Assembly (NCBI RefSeq): GCF_009674825.1
Contig: NZ_WKJH01000021.1
Span: 62,001 to 126,000, forward strand
DNA length: 64,000 nucleotides
Source: Maribacter luteus
GTDB taxonomy: Bacteria; Bacteroidota; Bacteroidia; Flavobacteriales; Flavobacteriaceae
Reading direction: 5' to 3'
Made by a program: the position numbers and the translations under genes. A model generated the notes under the pieces. The model was not told where the DNA came from, ran no database searches, and saw only the letters and a program-made list of their open reading frames with translations. This document shows, piece after piece, positions 8,593 through 17,062 of the stretch. The first letter of the stretch is position 1. Each line of letters opens with the position of its first letter.

Positions 8593-11412
8593 CTAAGGTA
8601 AGCCCTGCAGCGCTTCGACCGCATCTTTCGCGAATGTTCGTATTTTAAAATCATCGCTTTTGGTTTCCTCTTCGGCCATAGCCAGGTATTTTTTGTCTTT
8701 TTGGTATTTGATCAGATAAAGGACGGCAAGTTTTATCCTTTGGTCCTTTCCTTGAAGAAGGGATTGAAAACACTCTATTTCCGTAGGTATTTTGTGTTTT
8801 ATTTTCCGTAGCTCTTCCTCAGATGATATTTCCAAGGCAGAATCCTCGATGATGGGCAATAATTTTCTTTTTAATTCACCGGTGAGAAGATTGTCTAAAA
8901 ATTCAATGGCATTGGTTTGCGCTTCTTGTTTATTGCTGAGAAGTCCTTCATAGGCAATTTCAACATCTTTTTGTTGATAGCGTAACCCTAGGAGTTTGAA
9001 TATGCGTTCTAGGCCTGCATCCAATCTCCTTTCCAAAAGGTCTAGCAAGCTGGTACGTGCATCTCTTTCTTGATCGCTGATTTCCTTTCGTGACTTTTTA
9101 CGGTTCCGATAAGAAATTATGATTTGGGTATGCATGGCCGATAAAGTGTGGTGGTACAGTTTACATTCCTCAAAAATTTGTGTAACGACTTTATTTCGGT
9201 TGAACCTTAATTCCGGATTTGTTTTTCTAATGTCACTCAAGGCCCGTATCGTTTCCAACCGTATACCTAAATCGGTATCTTCCAAAAGTTGTAAGAGGGT
9301 ATGAACGCATTCTTGTGTTTTGAATGATTTGATGACCATTGGGATAAAACGGCATGTTTCCAGAGGAGCTGAACGTTGCCTGATTGTGGCTGCAAGCACA
9401 ACCAAAATATTCGATCCATAATTTTTTAATGAATCAATGGTCTGGGTTCGAAATAACTTATTCGGTAAAAAATCTATTAATTCGGGAATGAACGCAGGAT
9501 GCATGGTCTTTCCAGATGCTTCAATCGCTGTTAGTACAATGGTGCTATCCTCATTATTGAAATGATCGGAAATAAAAGGGTAGAATTCTGGAATATTCGA
9601 TGCACCAATGGTTTTAATAAGAATGGTCAAATTGTTTTTATGATTGTCGGCCGACTTAAGTTTAGTAATTTCTTTTTTGATTCTATTCTTTAAATCGTAA
9701 GACTGCTTCAGTGAATTATTGTCGTGCGCCTCCCTAGCGAGACAGTAAAGGGCGGCAGTAGCGATCTGAGGGTTGTCATGGTCCAAATATCGGTCATAGA
9801 CCATTTTACTGTTTTTCTCGGCATGCAATAAAAGGTACTCCAAAGTAGCTAATGTCAAAGCTTCATCATCAGTGTTCAAAAGGTCTGATATTTCGGTTAC
9901 GACTGTTGAACTATTTAAAAAATACAGGTTTTGTATGGCCGCCGTACGTACTTTGGTCGATGGGTGTGAAAGAAGTTCTTGTACATCATTTTCAAATCTT
10001 TTGTCATTGATTTCCATTAATTTTTCAAGCATGAATAGGATTTGTCCTTCTGTTCCGTTCTTGAAAACCGCACGCATACCGGCAATAACGGAGGTACGTT
10101 TCACACGCTTATTGGTTTTTCCGATCCGCTCTGTTATAAGTTCCAAATTGTTTCGAAAAGTCTTGTAATATTCTTTACGTACCTGGAGGATAAAGTAAAG
10201 CCACAATGCCACTAAAACAATGATGAGAATTGCAATATAAAATGAGGGCAGGTCAAGGCCCCGAACAACGAAAATCAGGAGAAACCCTGCAATTCCCGTG
10301 GCAATACTATCGACCACAACATCTATAAAGGATTTGGTTCTGTTTTTTAAATCAAAAGGTAATGGCAGGGTTAAAAGCTCTGTAGCACTTTTGTTCACGG
10401 ATTGTTTCAAGATCCCGTCCATTGCCTTTATGACCACTACCGCGGAAAGTTCCGGAAGAATAATGAAAAGTAGTGATCCACCAAAAATGCCCAATGGCAA
10501 TAAGAGTAGAGAGAAACCGACGCCCCATATACCTACAATACGGTGGGTGAAAAACAATTGGATCACCAAGGAAAGTAGGTTGAAGGTTGAAAACCAAAAA
10601 GCGAAGAAAGATGTAAGTTCATCCGCATCGGTAATCGCTGCGGCCGCAAAATCACTGAACAGATAGTCTACAAGTTTGGCTACAAGAACACTTACTGCAA
10701 TGATCAAGGCTATATAAGTAAGATGTTTGGATTGCCGAATTAGTTTTAAAGGTCTTTCGGGAATTGTGGCCGTCCTTTTTTTTTCTTTGAATTTGCCTAA
10801 CTTTTTAACCCTGGACTTCCAAATCCTGTTGAGTAACGGAATACATGTCAAAAGAAGAAAGGCTGCCAAAAATATTAGATTCTCATTTCCTATTAAAGGG
10901 GCAAGGATAGAGGTTAGGTAACCTCCGAAGATTCCTCCAAGAATCGCCCCGGATCCAATGAAACCGAATAGTCTTTTCGCCTCCCTTACATTATAAACCA
11001 AATTTGCCAATACCCAAAATTGTGATGCGGACAAAACAGCATAAATGGCCACCCAGACATAAAAGAAATACAATAGCCATCCACTCACGATGCCCAATTT
11101 TAATAGAATGCCCAATCCTATTAAGACAGAAACCGAAATAATGAGGGTGAATTTAACTATTTTATGAAGGGAAAATTTGGCCAAGGCTTTTGAATAGAAA
11201 AAAGAGCTTATGACCGCCGCGATAGAAACCCATAGAAAAGCATAAGGCAATTGTTCAACGCCTAATTCCGATAAGAAAAGTGCGTTTACCGTAGGTTTTA
11301 TAATCAGTAAAACGGCTATGATCAAGAATATATAGGATAACATCAATAGGGAAACCTTGAATTCCCCTTCACGTACATCAAATACTTTTTTGATTAATTT
11401 TTGGATTATCAT
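8593..11412 (-). CDS. Nucleotide-carrier-like (Npt) membrane protein fused to HEAT repeats
   Basis: 939 residues. About residues 15-425 contain roughly 12 hydrophobic segments (SLLMLSYIFLIIAVLLIIKP, then YAFLWVSIAAVISSFFYSKA and so on) in the MFS-like arrangement of the Npt1/Npt2 ATP/ADP carrier family. Residues about 440-939 are soluble alpha-helical HEAT-like repeats (for example LLQLLEDTDLGIRLETIRAL). Such fusions occur in free-living bacteria, and their substrate is generally unproven. It shares an operon with the upstream serine hydrolase gene (18-base gap), which suggests an envelope role. Nucleotide transport is family-based inference, since the key basic and acidic substrate residues were not verified. 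Confidence 0.75.
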   Translation of the reverse strand: MIIQKLIKKVFDVREGEFKVSLLMLSYIFLIIAVLLIIKPTVNALFLSELGVEQLPYAFLWVSIAAVISSFFYSKALAKFSLHKIVKFTLIISVSVLIGLGILLKLGIVSGWLLYFFYVWVAIYAVLSASQFWVLANLVYNVREAKRLFGFIGSGAILGGIFGGYLTSILAPLIGNENLIFLAAFLLLTCIPLLNRIWKSRVKKLGKFKEKKRTATIPERPLKLIRQSKHLTYIALIIAVSVLVAKLVDYLFSDFAAAAITDADELTSFFAFWFSTFNLLSLVIQLFFTHRIVGIWGVGFSLLLLPLGIFGGSLLFIILPELSAVVVIKAMDGILKQSVNKSATELLTLPLPFDLKNRTKSFIDVVVDSIATGIAGFLLIFVVRGLDLPSFYIAILIIVLVALWLYFILQVRKEYYKTFRNNLELITERIGKTNKRVKRTSVIAGMRAVFKNGTEGQILFMLEKLMEINDKRFENDVQELLSHPSTKVRTAAIQNLYFLNSSTVVTEISDLLNTDDEALTLATLEYLLLHAEKNSKMVYDRYLDHDNPQIATAALYCLAREAHDNNSLKQSYDLKNRIKKEITKLKSADNHKNNLTILIKTIGASNIPEFYPFISDHFNNEDSTIVLTAIEASGKTMHPAFIPELIDFLPNKLFRTQTIDSLKNYGSNILVVLAATIRQRSAPLETCRFIPMVIKSFKTQECVHTLLQLLEDTDLGIRLETIRALSDIRKTNPELRFNRNKVVTQIFEECKLYHHTLSAMHTQIIISYRNRKKSRKEISDQERDARTSLLDLLERRLDAGLERIFKLLGLRYQQKDVEIAYEGLLSNKQEAQTNAIEFLDNLLTGELKRKLLPIIEDSALEISSEEELRKIKHKIPTEIECFQSLLQGKDQRIKLAVLYLIKYQKDKKYLAMAEEETKSDDFKIRTFAKDAVEALQGLP

Positions 11413-11430
11413 TTGCTAAAGTACCTTGTC

Positions 11431-12348
11431 CTAGTTTTTGGCCAAAGATATACGCTTCATTAATACTTTTTCTACCGGTTTCACCAAATCCCTTATAATT
11501 TGTTCCCCACTTGGATCGTCTACTAGTGCTACTAGTATATAACGCCTGTTCGGATTTTCTCCCCAAACTAATATAGAATCGGAATGATAGGTCTTCCAAG
11601 AACCGGATTTGCGGAACAATCGCGCATTGGGAGCGATCTTATCAAGGGTGTTGACGAACTTATGGTGCAGTTCCGGGTTTTCCATTATCGACAACATTTG
11701 TTTTGAACGGCTTTCATTGACCAATTTTCCGTTTGCCAATAGGTAATAATATCTACAGACTTGTGTTACGGTTGCTGCATGGCTAAGGTTTTTCAAAGGC
11801 TCTCTGTTTGTATCTCCGCCACCACCATAACGTTTGCCTACCCATAGTCCGCCACCTTTGTTCTCATTATAGAATTCGTACTTTGGGTCGGTCATTACCG
11901 CCTCGATTTTGTCATAACCTATGCGGTCTATCATTCTGGTCGATGCGGCATTGTTAGATTTGCTGATCATTAGGCGCATGTCCTTTCTTACTTCTGTGGT
12001 TTCCTTTAATTCCCCTTTTTCAATTGCATCCATCGCGGACAGTAGAATGGCTATTTTGGGTAAGCTGGCTGCATACATCATATGGTTGCCGTTTATTCGG
12101 GCGAACTTCACTTGCTCTGGATCGTGTAGGTCCACGATCCCAACGGCCATTTTCTTTTGGGAAATCAACTCTTTCCATTTGGTATTGGCCAGTAGTTCCT
12201 TTTCCAATTCGGTCTGAAACGAAATTTCAAATAAACTGTTCAAGGGTTTTATTTTCGTATCGTCTATCTTAATGGGTAATTTGTCTTGGGCATGTAAACC
12301 TAAAGCGGCCAGCATTAGAAAAGCGAAAAAAGAAAAGGTGTTCTTCAT
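11431..12348 (-). CDS. Serine hydrolase, class A beta-lactamase-like
   Basis: 305 residues with a clean signal peptide (MKNTFSFFAFLMLAALGLHA, then Q). SxxK is SLPK at 95-98, the second motif is SNN at 131-133, and the third is KSG at 247-249. Size and motif spacing are close to class A beta-lactamases, but I see no convincing omega-loop ExxLN signature, so hydrolysis of beta-lactams is not assured. A cell-wall or other ester/amide substrate is equally possible. It is the first gene of a two-gene minus-strand operon with the NPT-HEAT fusion and has a good -7 element 29 bases upstream. A second serine hydrolase sits in the facing operon. Confidence 0.85.
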   Translation of the reverse strand: MKNTFSFFAFLMLAALGLHAQDKLPIKIDDTKIKPLNSLFEISFQTELEKELLANTKWKELISQKKMAVGIVDLHDPEQVKFARINGNHMMYAASLPKIAILLSAMDAIEKGELKETTEVRKDMRLMISKSNNAASTRMIDRIGYDKIEAVMTDPKYEFYNENKGGGLWVGKRYGGGGDTNREPLKNLSHAATVTQVCRYYYLLANGKLVNESRSKQMLSIMENPELHHKFVNTLDKIAPNARLFRKSGSWKTYHSDSILVWGENPNRRYILVALVDDPSGEQIIRDLVKPVEKVLMKRISLAKN

Positions 12349-12376
12349 TGTTTGCTACTAGTTTTTAAAATGTACC

Positions 12377-12384
12377 CAAAAGTA
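12377..12384 (-). promoter_or_regulatory. -7 element upstream of serine hydrolase gene
   Basis: On the minus strand TACTTTTG, a perfect TAnnTTTG, lies 29 bases before the start codon. No TTG is seen at the usual distance upstream. Confidence 0.4.
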
Positions 12385-12615
12385 TACAATTGGCTGGTCT
12401 GCACTATGTTAAAATTTTTATTTCAACGGCTGGCGGTAATCTTGATAAAATGGCTTCTTTCCTATGTTTTGATAAAAAGGTGTGTTAAAATTTCAATTAA
12501 CATTGTATAAATATATTACCTATGTACCGGTTTTGACGATACGGTTCCATTAAAATTAATATGGAGTTCGCTTAAATAAATTACTTATCTTAATTAGATA
12601 AATGAACAATGCAAA

Positions 12616-13677
12616 ATGAACCTTAAAGACGGAGTTAAAACCTCGGAAAATAATGTTTCCGGGGAAGCTAGGGAATTGAGTGCTTTTGTAAAGGACAAGA
12701 CCAAATCTTTGGTCGATCGTCTAGAGTCGTTCGAGGACATCATCAATTTGGAAGTTGGGGATACGGGGCTCAACCGAGCCAAGACCATGGAGCGGGAATT
12801 CGGTATACGGCAATTGTATATTAAATATGAAGGGGATAACCCTACAGGGACCCAAAAAGACCGAATTGCCTTTGCCCAGATTTATGATGCCCTGCGAAGG
12901 GATTTTGGGGTGGTTTCCTTAGCTACATGTGGCAATTATGGGGTGTCGGTGGCCTTGGCGGCGAATTTAGCCGGTGTGGAATGTAAAATCTATATTCCGG
13001 AGACTTACCATACAGACCGTATTGAGGAAATGAAAGCCTTGGGGGCACATATTATAAGATTGCCGGGGAGTTATGAAGATGTGGTGGTTAAAAGTAGCAA
13101 GCTTGCCACGGAAAACGGTTGGTATGATGCTAATCCCGGAGGCTCCAATACACCACTTCAGATTTCGGCCTATTCGCAAATAGCAACGGAAATTTATGAG
13201 GATTTGGGCGATGCCCCCAAGTACTGTGCGGTTCCTGTTTCTAACGGAACATTGTTCGCCGGTATTTATAGGGGGTTCGTAAGTCTATATAAAAGAGGGA
13301 AAACTTCCCAGATACCGAAAATGATAGCGGCTTCATCCAGTCATAAGAATCCGATCGTGCAATCCTTTATTTTAGGATTGGATTACTGTAAGGATTTGAA
13401 TCCGGTAGCCATTAAAGAGACCAAATACAACGAGCCATTGATCAACTGGCATAGTTTTGATGGGGAAGAGGCACTTTATGCGTTGAAAGAATCCAATGGG
13501 GAGGCCTTTAATATCAGTGATAGGAAAATGAAGGAAATGACATCGTTGCTGGCTAAAAAGGAAGGGTTTAAAATATTACCTGCGGCTACGGCCGGACTCA
13601 TAGCACTTTTGGAATTGGACGAAAAAATGAATTTTGAACCAGGCCGTTTTGTGGCGGTTTTAACGGCAAAAAATTAA
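12616..13677 (+). CDS. PLP-dependent enzyme, threonine synthase-like fold
   Basis: 353 residues of fold type II PLP enzymes. The PLP lysine is Lys81 in NPTGTQKDR. The phosphate/substrate loop is ATCGNYGVSVALAA, and a glycine/asparagine stretch PVSNGTLFAGIYRGF binds the cofactor phosphate. Threonine synthase, threonine dehydratase, diaminopropionate ammonia-lyase and cysteate synthase relatives share this pattern, so the reaction is undetermined. It is unlikely to be the biosynthetic ThrC, because no thrA/thrB is nearby and the neighbours are unusual. It is first in a five-gene operon, six bases before the DUF1611 gene. ATG 12616 fits; ATGs at 12602 and 12609 are in other frames and terminate at once. 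Confidence 0.85.
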   Translation: MNLKDGVKTSENNVSGEARELSAFVKDKTKSLVDRLESFEDIINLEVGDTGLNRAKTMEREFGIRQLYIKYEGDNPTGTQKDRIAFAQIYDALRRDFGVVSLATCGNYGVSVALAANLAGVECKIYIPETYHTDRIEEMKALGAHIIRLPGSYEDVVVKSSKLATENGWYDANPGGSNTPLQISAYSQIATEIYEDLGDAPKYCAVPVSNGTLFAGIYRGFVSLYKRGKTSQIPKMIAASSSHKNPIVQSFILGLDYCKDLNPVAIKETKYNEPLINWHSFDGEEALYALKESNGEAFNISDRKMKEMTSLLAKKEGFKILPAATAGLIALLELDEKMNFEPGRFVAVLTAKN

Positions 13678-13683
13678 AAGAAC

Positions 13684-14757
13684 ATGAAAAAAACAATTGA
13701 TGGTAAGGCACTGGTATATTGCGAAGATGCTTTTAATACCCCAAATGGCAAAACTGCCCATGGTTTGGTGCGCTTTACGGAACGTTATGAAGTAATCGGC
13801 GTCTTGGATACAAAATATGCTGGGAAAGATGCTGGTCTTGTTTTAGATGGAAAAGCGAACGGTATTCCCATTTTCGGGAATATGGATGAGGCCGTTGCGG
13901 AACTTTCCACAGATAATACCCCTTTAACACTGGTGATAGGTTTGGCACCTGATGGGGGGCGTTTGCCTTTTGAAGCAAAAGGAACGATTAAAAAGGCATT
14001 ACGAATGGGGTGGAACGTAGATAGCGGATTGCACGATTTTTTGACCAATGACCCCAAAATGGTAGCATTGGCGAAAGAGAAAGGGAGTAGGATCCGTGAT
14101 GTAAGAAAAACTCCGGACAGGGATAAGCTTCATTTTTTCACTGGAGATATTGAAAAGGTCGATTGCTTAAAACTGGCCATCTTGGGTACCGATTCCGCGT
14201 TGGGCAAGCGTACCACGGCATGGATCATTGTACATGCTTTCCGCAATGCAGGCCTCAAGGCAGAAATGGTCGGTACGGGGCAAACAGCGTGGATGCAGGG
14301 TGCTAAGTACAGTATGGTCATGGATAGTTGTATCAACGATTTTGTTTCTGGCGAAATTGAACATGCTGTCGTTAGTGCGTATGAAAATGAAAATCCGGAT
14401 GTGATTGTGATCGAAGGGCAGGGGAGTCTTATGAATCCCGCATATCCTGGCGGATTCGAGATATTGGCTGCCGGGCGTCCCGACTTTGTGATCATGCAAC
14501 ATGCCCCAAAAAGGGTGGAGTACGATGGTTTTCCAGGCTATAAACTGCATTCCCTAAAAGAACAGATCAATGCCGTGGAAGTTATTTCCGGTAAAAAAGT
14601 AATTGCAGTAACCGTTAACCACGAGTTGATGGAAAGTGACGAGGAAATTTTGGAAGCCTGCAAGAACATTACCTTGGAGACCAAATTGCCGGCTTTCGAT
14701 GTGCTTAGGTTCAGTGCGGAACCCCTTATTTCATTATTAAAGGAACATTTAAAATGA
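13684..14757 (+). CDS. DUF1611 protein (DgcN-like), P-loop domain
   Basis: 357 residues. The N-terminal Rossmann-like part (1-150) is followed by a P-loop-type ATP/CoA-binding domain whose loop is GTDSALGKRTT at 168-178. Later motifs are GTGQTAWMQGA and VIVIEGQGSLMNPAYPG. This is the DUF1611 family. To my knowledge a member named DgcN was shown to act as a D-glutamate N-acetyltransferase working with an enolase-superfamily racemase (DgcA). Here an enolase-superfamily epimerase lies three genes downstream, which fits a related pathway. The stop overlaps the start of the PP-loop gene by four bases (ATGA), so the two are probably translationally coupled. Confidence 0.85.
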   Translation: MKKTIDGKALVYCEDAFNTPNGKTAHGLVRFTERYEVIGVLDTKYAGKDAGLVLDGKANGIPIFGNMDEAVAELSTDNTPLTLVIGLAPDGGRLPFEAKGTIKKALRMGWNVDSGLHDFLTNDPKMVALAKEKGSRIRDVRKTPDRDKLHFFTGDIEKVDCLKLAILGTDSALGKRTTAWIIVHAFRNAGLKAEMVGTGQTAWMQGAKYSMVMDSCINDFVSGEIEHAVVSAYENENPDVIVIEGQGSLMNPAYPGGFEILAAGRPDFVIMQHAPKRVEYDGFPGYKLHSLKEQINAVEVISGKKVIAVTVNHELMESDEEILEACKNITLETKLPAFDVLRFSAEPLISLLKEHLK

Positions 14758-16259
14758 CATCGATAAGGTCTCTTGTTGTTTTTCCCAAGCTTTCGGTTCA
14801 TCACATTGCTGTTGAGCCCAAAAGGGTTAAAGCGGTTTATACCCTTGATAAGGAAGATGGTTCCCAAGTTTCGAATGAATTGATTTATTCCTATGACCAA
14901 GTGTATTTTGATAGGAAGAATGCCGAGGACGTTAACTTGGCCTCCATGATGTTGGCACAGGTCGCGTTGAATTATGGACTCTTTTTCGAAACCATTCAAT
15001 TTGATGGTTTGTTCGACGATACCGATAAAAGCTTCCTGAGAGATATGATGGAGAACACCTCTAGGGAAATATTGGTGAATAAATTCTACCATAAAAATGA
15101 ATTTTTAAAACCACCCTTTGATAGTTTGAAGGTCGAGAAATTAAAGCGGTATACCGCTGCAAAAATCGAATTCATAAATACCGAATATGCCCATTTGAAG
15201 GTTGAAGGGAGAATCAATGAAACGGATAAAAATAAATATGCGATTCTAAGTAGTGGGGGCAAGGATAGTCTTTTGACTTACGGTATTATAAAGGAAATCG
15301 GTGAAGCCCATCCAATTTTCATTAATGAATCCGGCAGGCATTGGTTTACCGCAATAAATTCACACAAATACTATAAAGAAATTGAACCCAATACGGCAAA
15401 ACCTTGGTGTAATAGCGATCGTATCTTTAATTGGATGGTGAAACAAATGCCCTTCATCAAAGAGAACTTCCAGAACATCAGGGCCGATATCTATCCCATT
15501 CGTTTATGGACCGTCGCTGTTTTTCTTTTTGGAACGCTCCCAATCGTGCGAAAACGTAATATCGGGAACGTACTTATCGGGAACGAATATGATACTACGG
15601 TCAAGGGAAACCATGAGGGATTATCCCACTATAATTCCCTGTACGATCAAAGTAAATATTTTGACAATGCACTTACGAGATATTATAAAAAGAAGGGTTG
15701 GGACCTGTATCAATATTCAATTTTAAGAAGCACCTCGGAACTATTGATCTTGAAAGTGTTGGTAAAACGATATCCCGAACTGCAGACCCATCAAGTGTCT
15801 TGCCATGCGGCCCATGAGGAAAATGGTAGAATGATGCCCTGCGGTAACTGTGAAAAGTGTAGGCGTATAGTGGGAATGTTGAAGGCATTGGATGAAGATC
15901 CCAAACGATGTGGGTACACTGAGGACCAGATTGAAAAAGGCTTAAAAGCATTGTCGGCCCGGAGTATAAAACAAATCGGTAGCGATGCCTCCCACTTGTA
16001 TTACCTATTGATGGGGAAAGGGTTGGTCGAGAAAACCGACCACACGTTGAAATTAGCCAAGGAGCATCCTGAAATCGTGAAGTTACGCTTTGATAATGAG
16101 CGAAGTATGATGAGTGACCTGCCTGTGTATATCCGAAAACCGCTCTTTAAAATTTTAGCACAATATTCTGATGGGACAGTGCGCTTGCGTGATAGAAAAT
16201 GGCATACCTTCACCTTGCAAAATGAGGATTATGAAACCCCTTATTTTCTAACAAAATAA
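14754..16259 (+). CDS. PP-loop ATPase with QueC-like Cys cluster
   Basis: 501 residues, not a family I can name with certainty. The N-terminal ~155 residues are unique. Then comes a PP-loop signature SSGGKDSLLTYG with SGGKDS at 167-172, as in enzymes that activate a carboxylate or carbonyl as an acyl-adenylate and release PPi. A cysteine cluster C350, C363, C366, C369 (MPCGNCEKCRR) resembles the zinc site of QueC. The MurL family (ATP-dependent epimerase of UDP-MurNAc-L-Ala-L-Glu, giving AMP and PPi) is one candidate relation, given the glutamate-linked neighbours, but I could not check it. There is no signal peptide, so it is cytoplasmic. It overlaps the DUF1611 gene by four bases and lies two bases before the creatininase gene. 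Confidence 0.7.
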   Translation: MTSIRSLVVFPKLSVHHIAVEPKRVKAVYTLDKEDGSQVSNELIYSYDQVYFDRKNAEDVNLASMMLAQVALNYGLFFETIQFDGLFDDTDKSFLRDMMENTSREILVNKFYHKNEFLKPPFDSLKVEKLKRYTAAKIEFINTEYAHLKVEGRINETDKNKYAILSSGGKDSLLTYGIIKEIGEAHPIFINESGRHWFTAINSHKYYKEIEPNTAKPWCNSDRIFNWMVKQMPFIKENFQNIRADIYPIRLWTVAVFLFGTLPIVRKRNIGNVLIGNEYDTTVKGNHEGLSHYNSLYDQSKYFDNALTRYYKKKGWDLYQYSILRSTSELLILKVLVKRYPELQTHQVSCHAAHEENGRMMPCGNCEKCRRIVGMLKALDEDPKRCGYTEDQIEKGLKALSARSIKQIGSDASHLYYLLMGKGLVEKTDHTLKLAKEHPEIVKLRFDNERSMMSDLPVYIRKPLFKILAQYSDGTVRLRDRKWHTFTLQNEDYETPYFLTK

Positions 16260-16261
16260 CA

Positions 16262-17062
16262 ATGAAGACAAATAATAAAAGGTCCGGTTTTTTATGGGAA
16301 GAATTTACCTGGCCAGAAATTGAAGCTTATTTAAAAACGGTTGATACAGTTATCCTACCCTGTGGGGCCATTGAACAACATGGCCCACATTTACCATTGG
16401 ATGTAGATTACTTTGATGCCAAATACATGGCCTTTAAAGTGGCCGAGGCCTGTAAAGACCCTAAACCTTTGGTGTTGCCTCCTATACCCTTTGGCGTATC
16501 TTACCATCATGATGGTTTTAAGGGAACGTTGAGCGTAACAAATGATGCCTTGTCCAAATTCGTTTACGATTTGGGAATGAGTTTGGCGAAGAACGGCGTA
16601 AAGAAGATAATTATTCTAAACGGCCATGGGGATAACGCCCCGACCTTAAGCTATGCCGCCCAAATGATCAACCGCGATGCAAAGATTTTCGTGGGTGTGG
16701 ATACCGGCGAAACCAGTGATGTGGATTTGGCGGGTATGGTAGAGACCCCTAACGATGCCCATGCAGGGGAAATTGAAACAAGTACCACCTTGGCCATACG
16801 TCCAGAAATGGTGCAAATGGATAAAGCCTTGGAATCGACCCTTAAATTCGGTAGCGATTACCTCGATTTTGATGATGACCGTAGTATAAGCTGGTATGTA
16901 CGTACCGATAAGATCTCTGAAAGTGGAATCATGGGAGATGCCACAAAAGCATCAAAGGAGAAAGGAGAGAAAATGTGGGAGGTCATGATCAAGAATATGG
17001 TGCGTTTTGTTGAATCGATCAAGAATACCCCATTGGACGAATTGTATCAAAAAAGATATTGA
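16262..17062 (+). CDS. Creatininase-family amidohydrolase
   Basis: 266 residues with the full metal-binding pattern of the creatininase family: GAIEQHGPHLPLDVD at 35-49 (Glu38, His40, Asp47/49), NGHGDN with His122, and DAHAGEIETS with His167 and Glu170. Family members hydrolyse a cyclic or linear amide bond (creatinine, formamidopyrimidine precursors, the mycofactocin peptide MftE). The substrate here is unknown. In this operon it could deacylate an N-acyl amino acid or cleave a small peptide, which is inference. It is cytoplasmic, with no signal. The stop TGA overlaps the ATG of the epimerase (TGATG), implying coupled expression. Confidence 0.9.
   Translation: MKTNNKRSGFLWEEFTWPEIEAYLKTVDTVILPCGAIEQHGPHLPLDVDYFDAKYMAFKVAEACKDPKPLVLPPIPFGVSYHHDGFKGTLSVTNDALSKFVYDLGMSLAKNGVKKIIILNGHGDNAPTLSYAAQMINRDAKIFVGVDTGETSDVDLAGMVETPNDAHAGEIETSTTLAIRPEMVQMDKALESTLKFGSDYLDFDDDRSISWYVRTDKISESGIMGDATKASKEKGEKMWEVMIKNMVRFVESIKNTPLDELYQKRY

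Noticed and set aside
12616-13677. Assignment as biosynthetic threonine synthase (thrC)
   Set aside because: The fold agrees, but no thrA or thrB is nearby and the operon partners belong to a different theme, so I kept the general PLP-enzyme call.
14538-15092. 184-codon minus-strand frame across the DUF1611/PP-loop junction
   Set aside because: It is antisense to two well-supported, overlapping genes and looks like a shadow.
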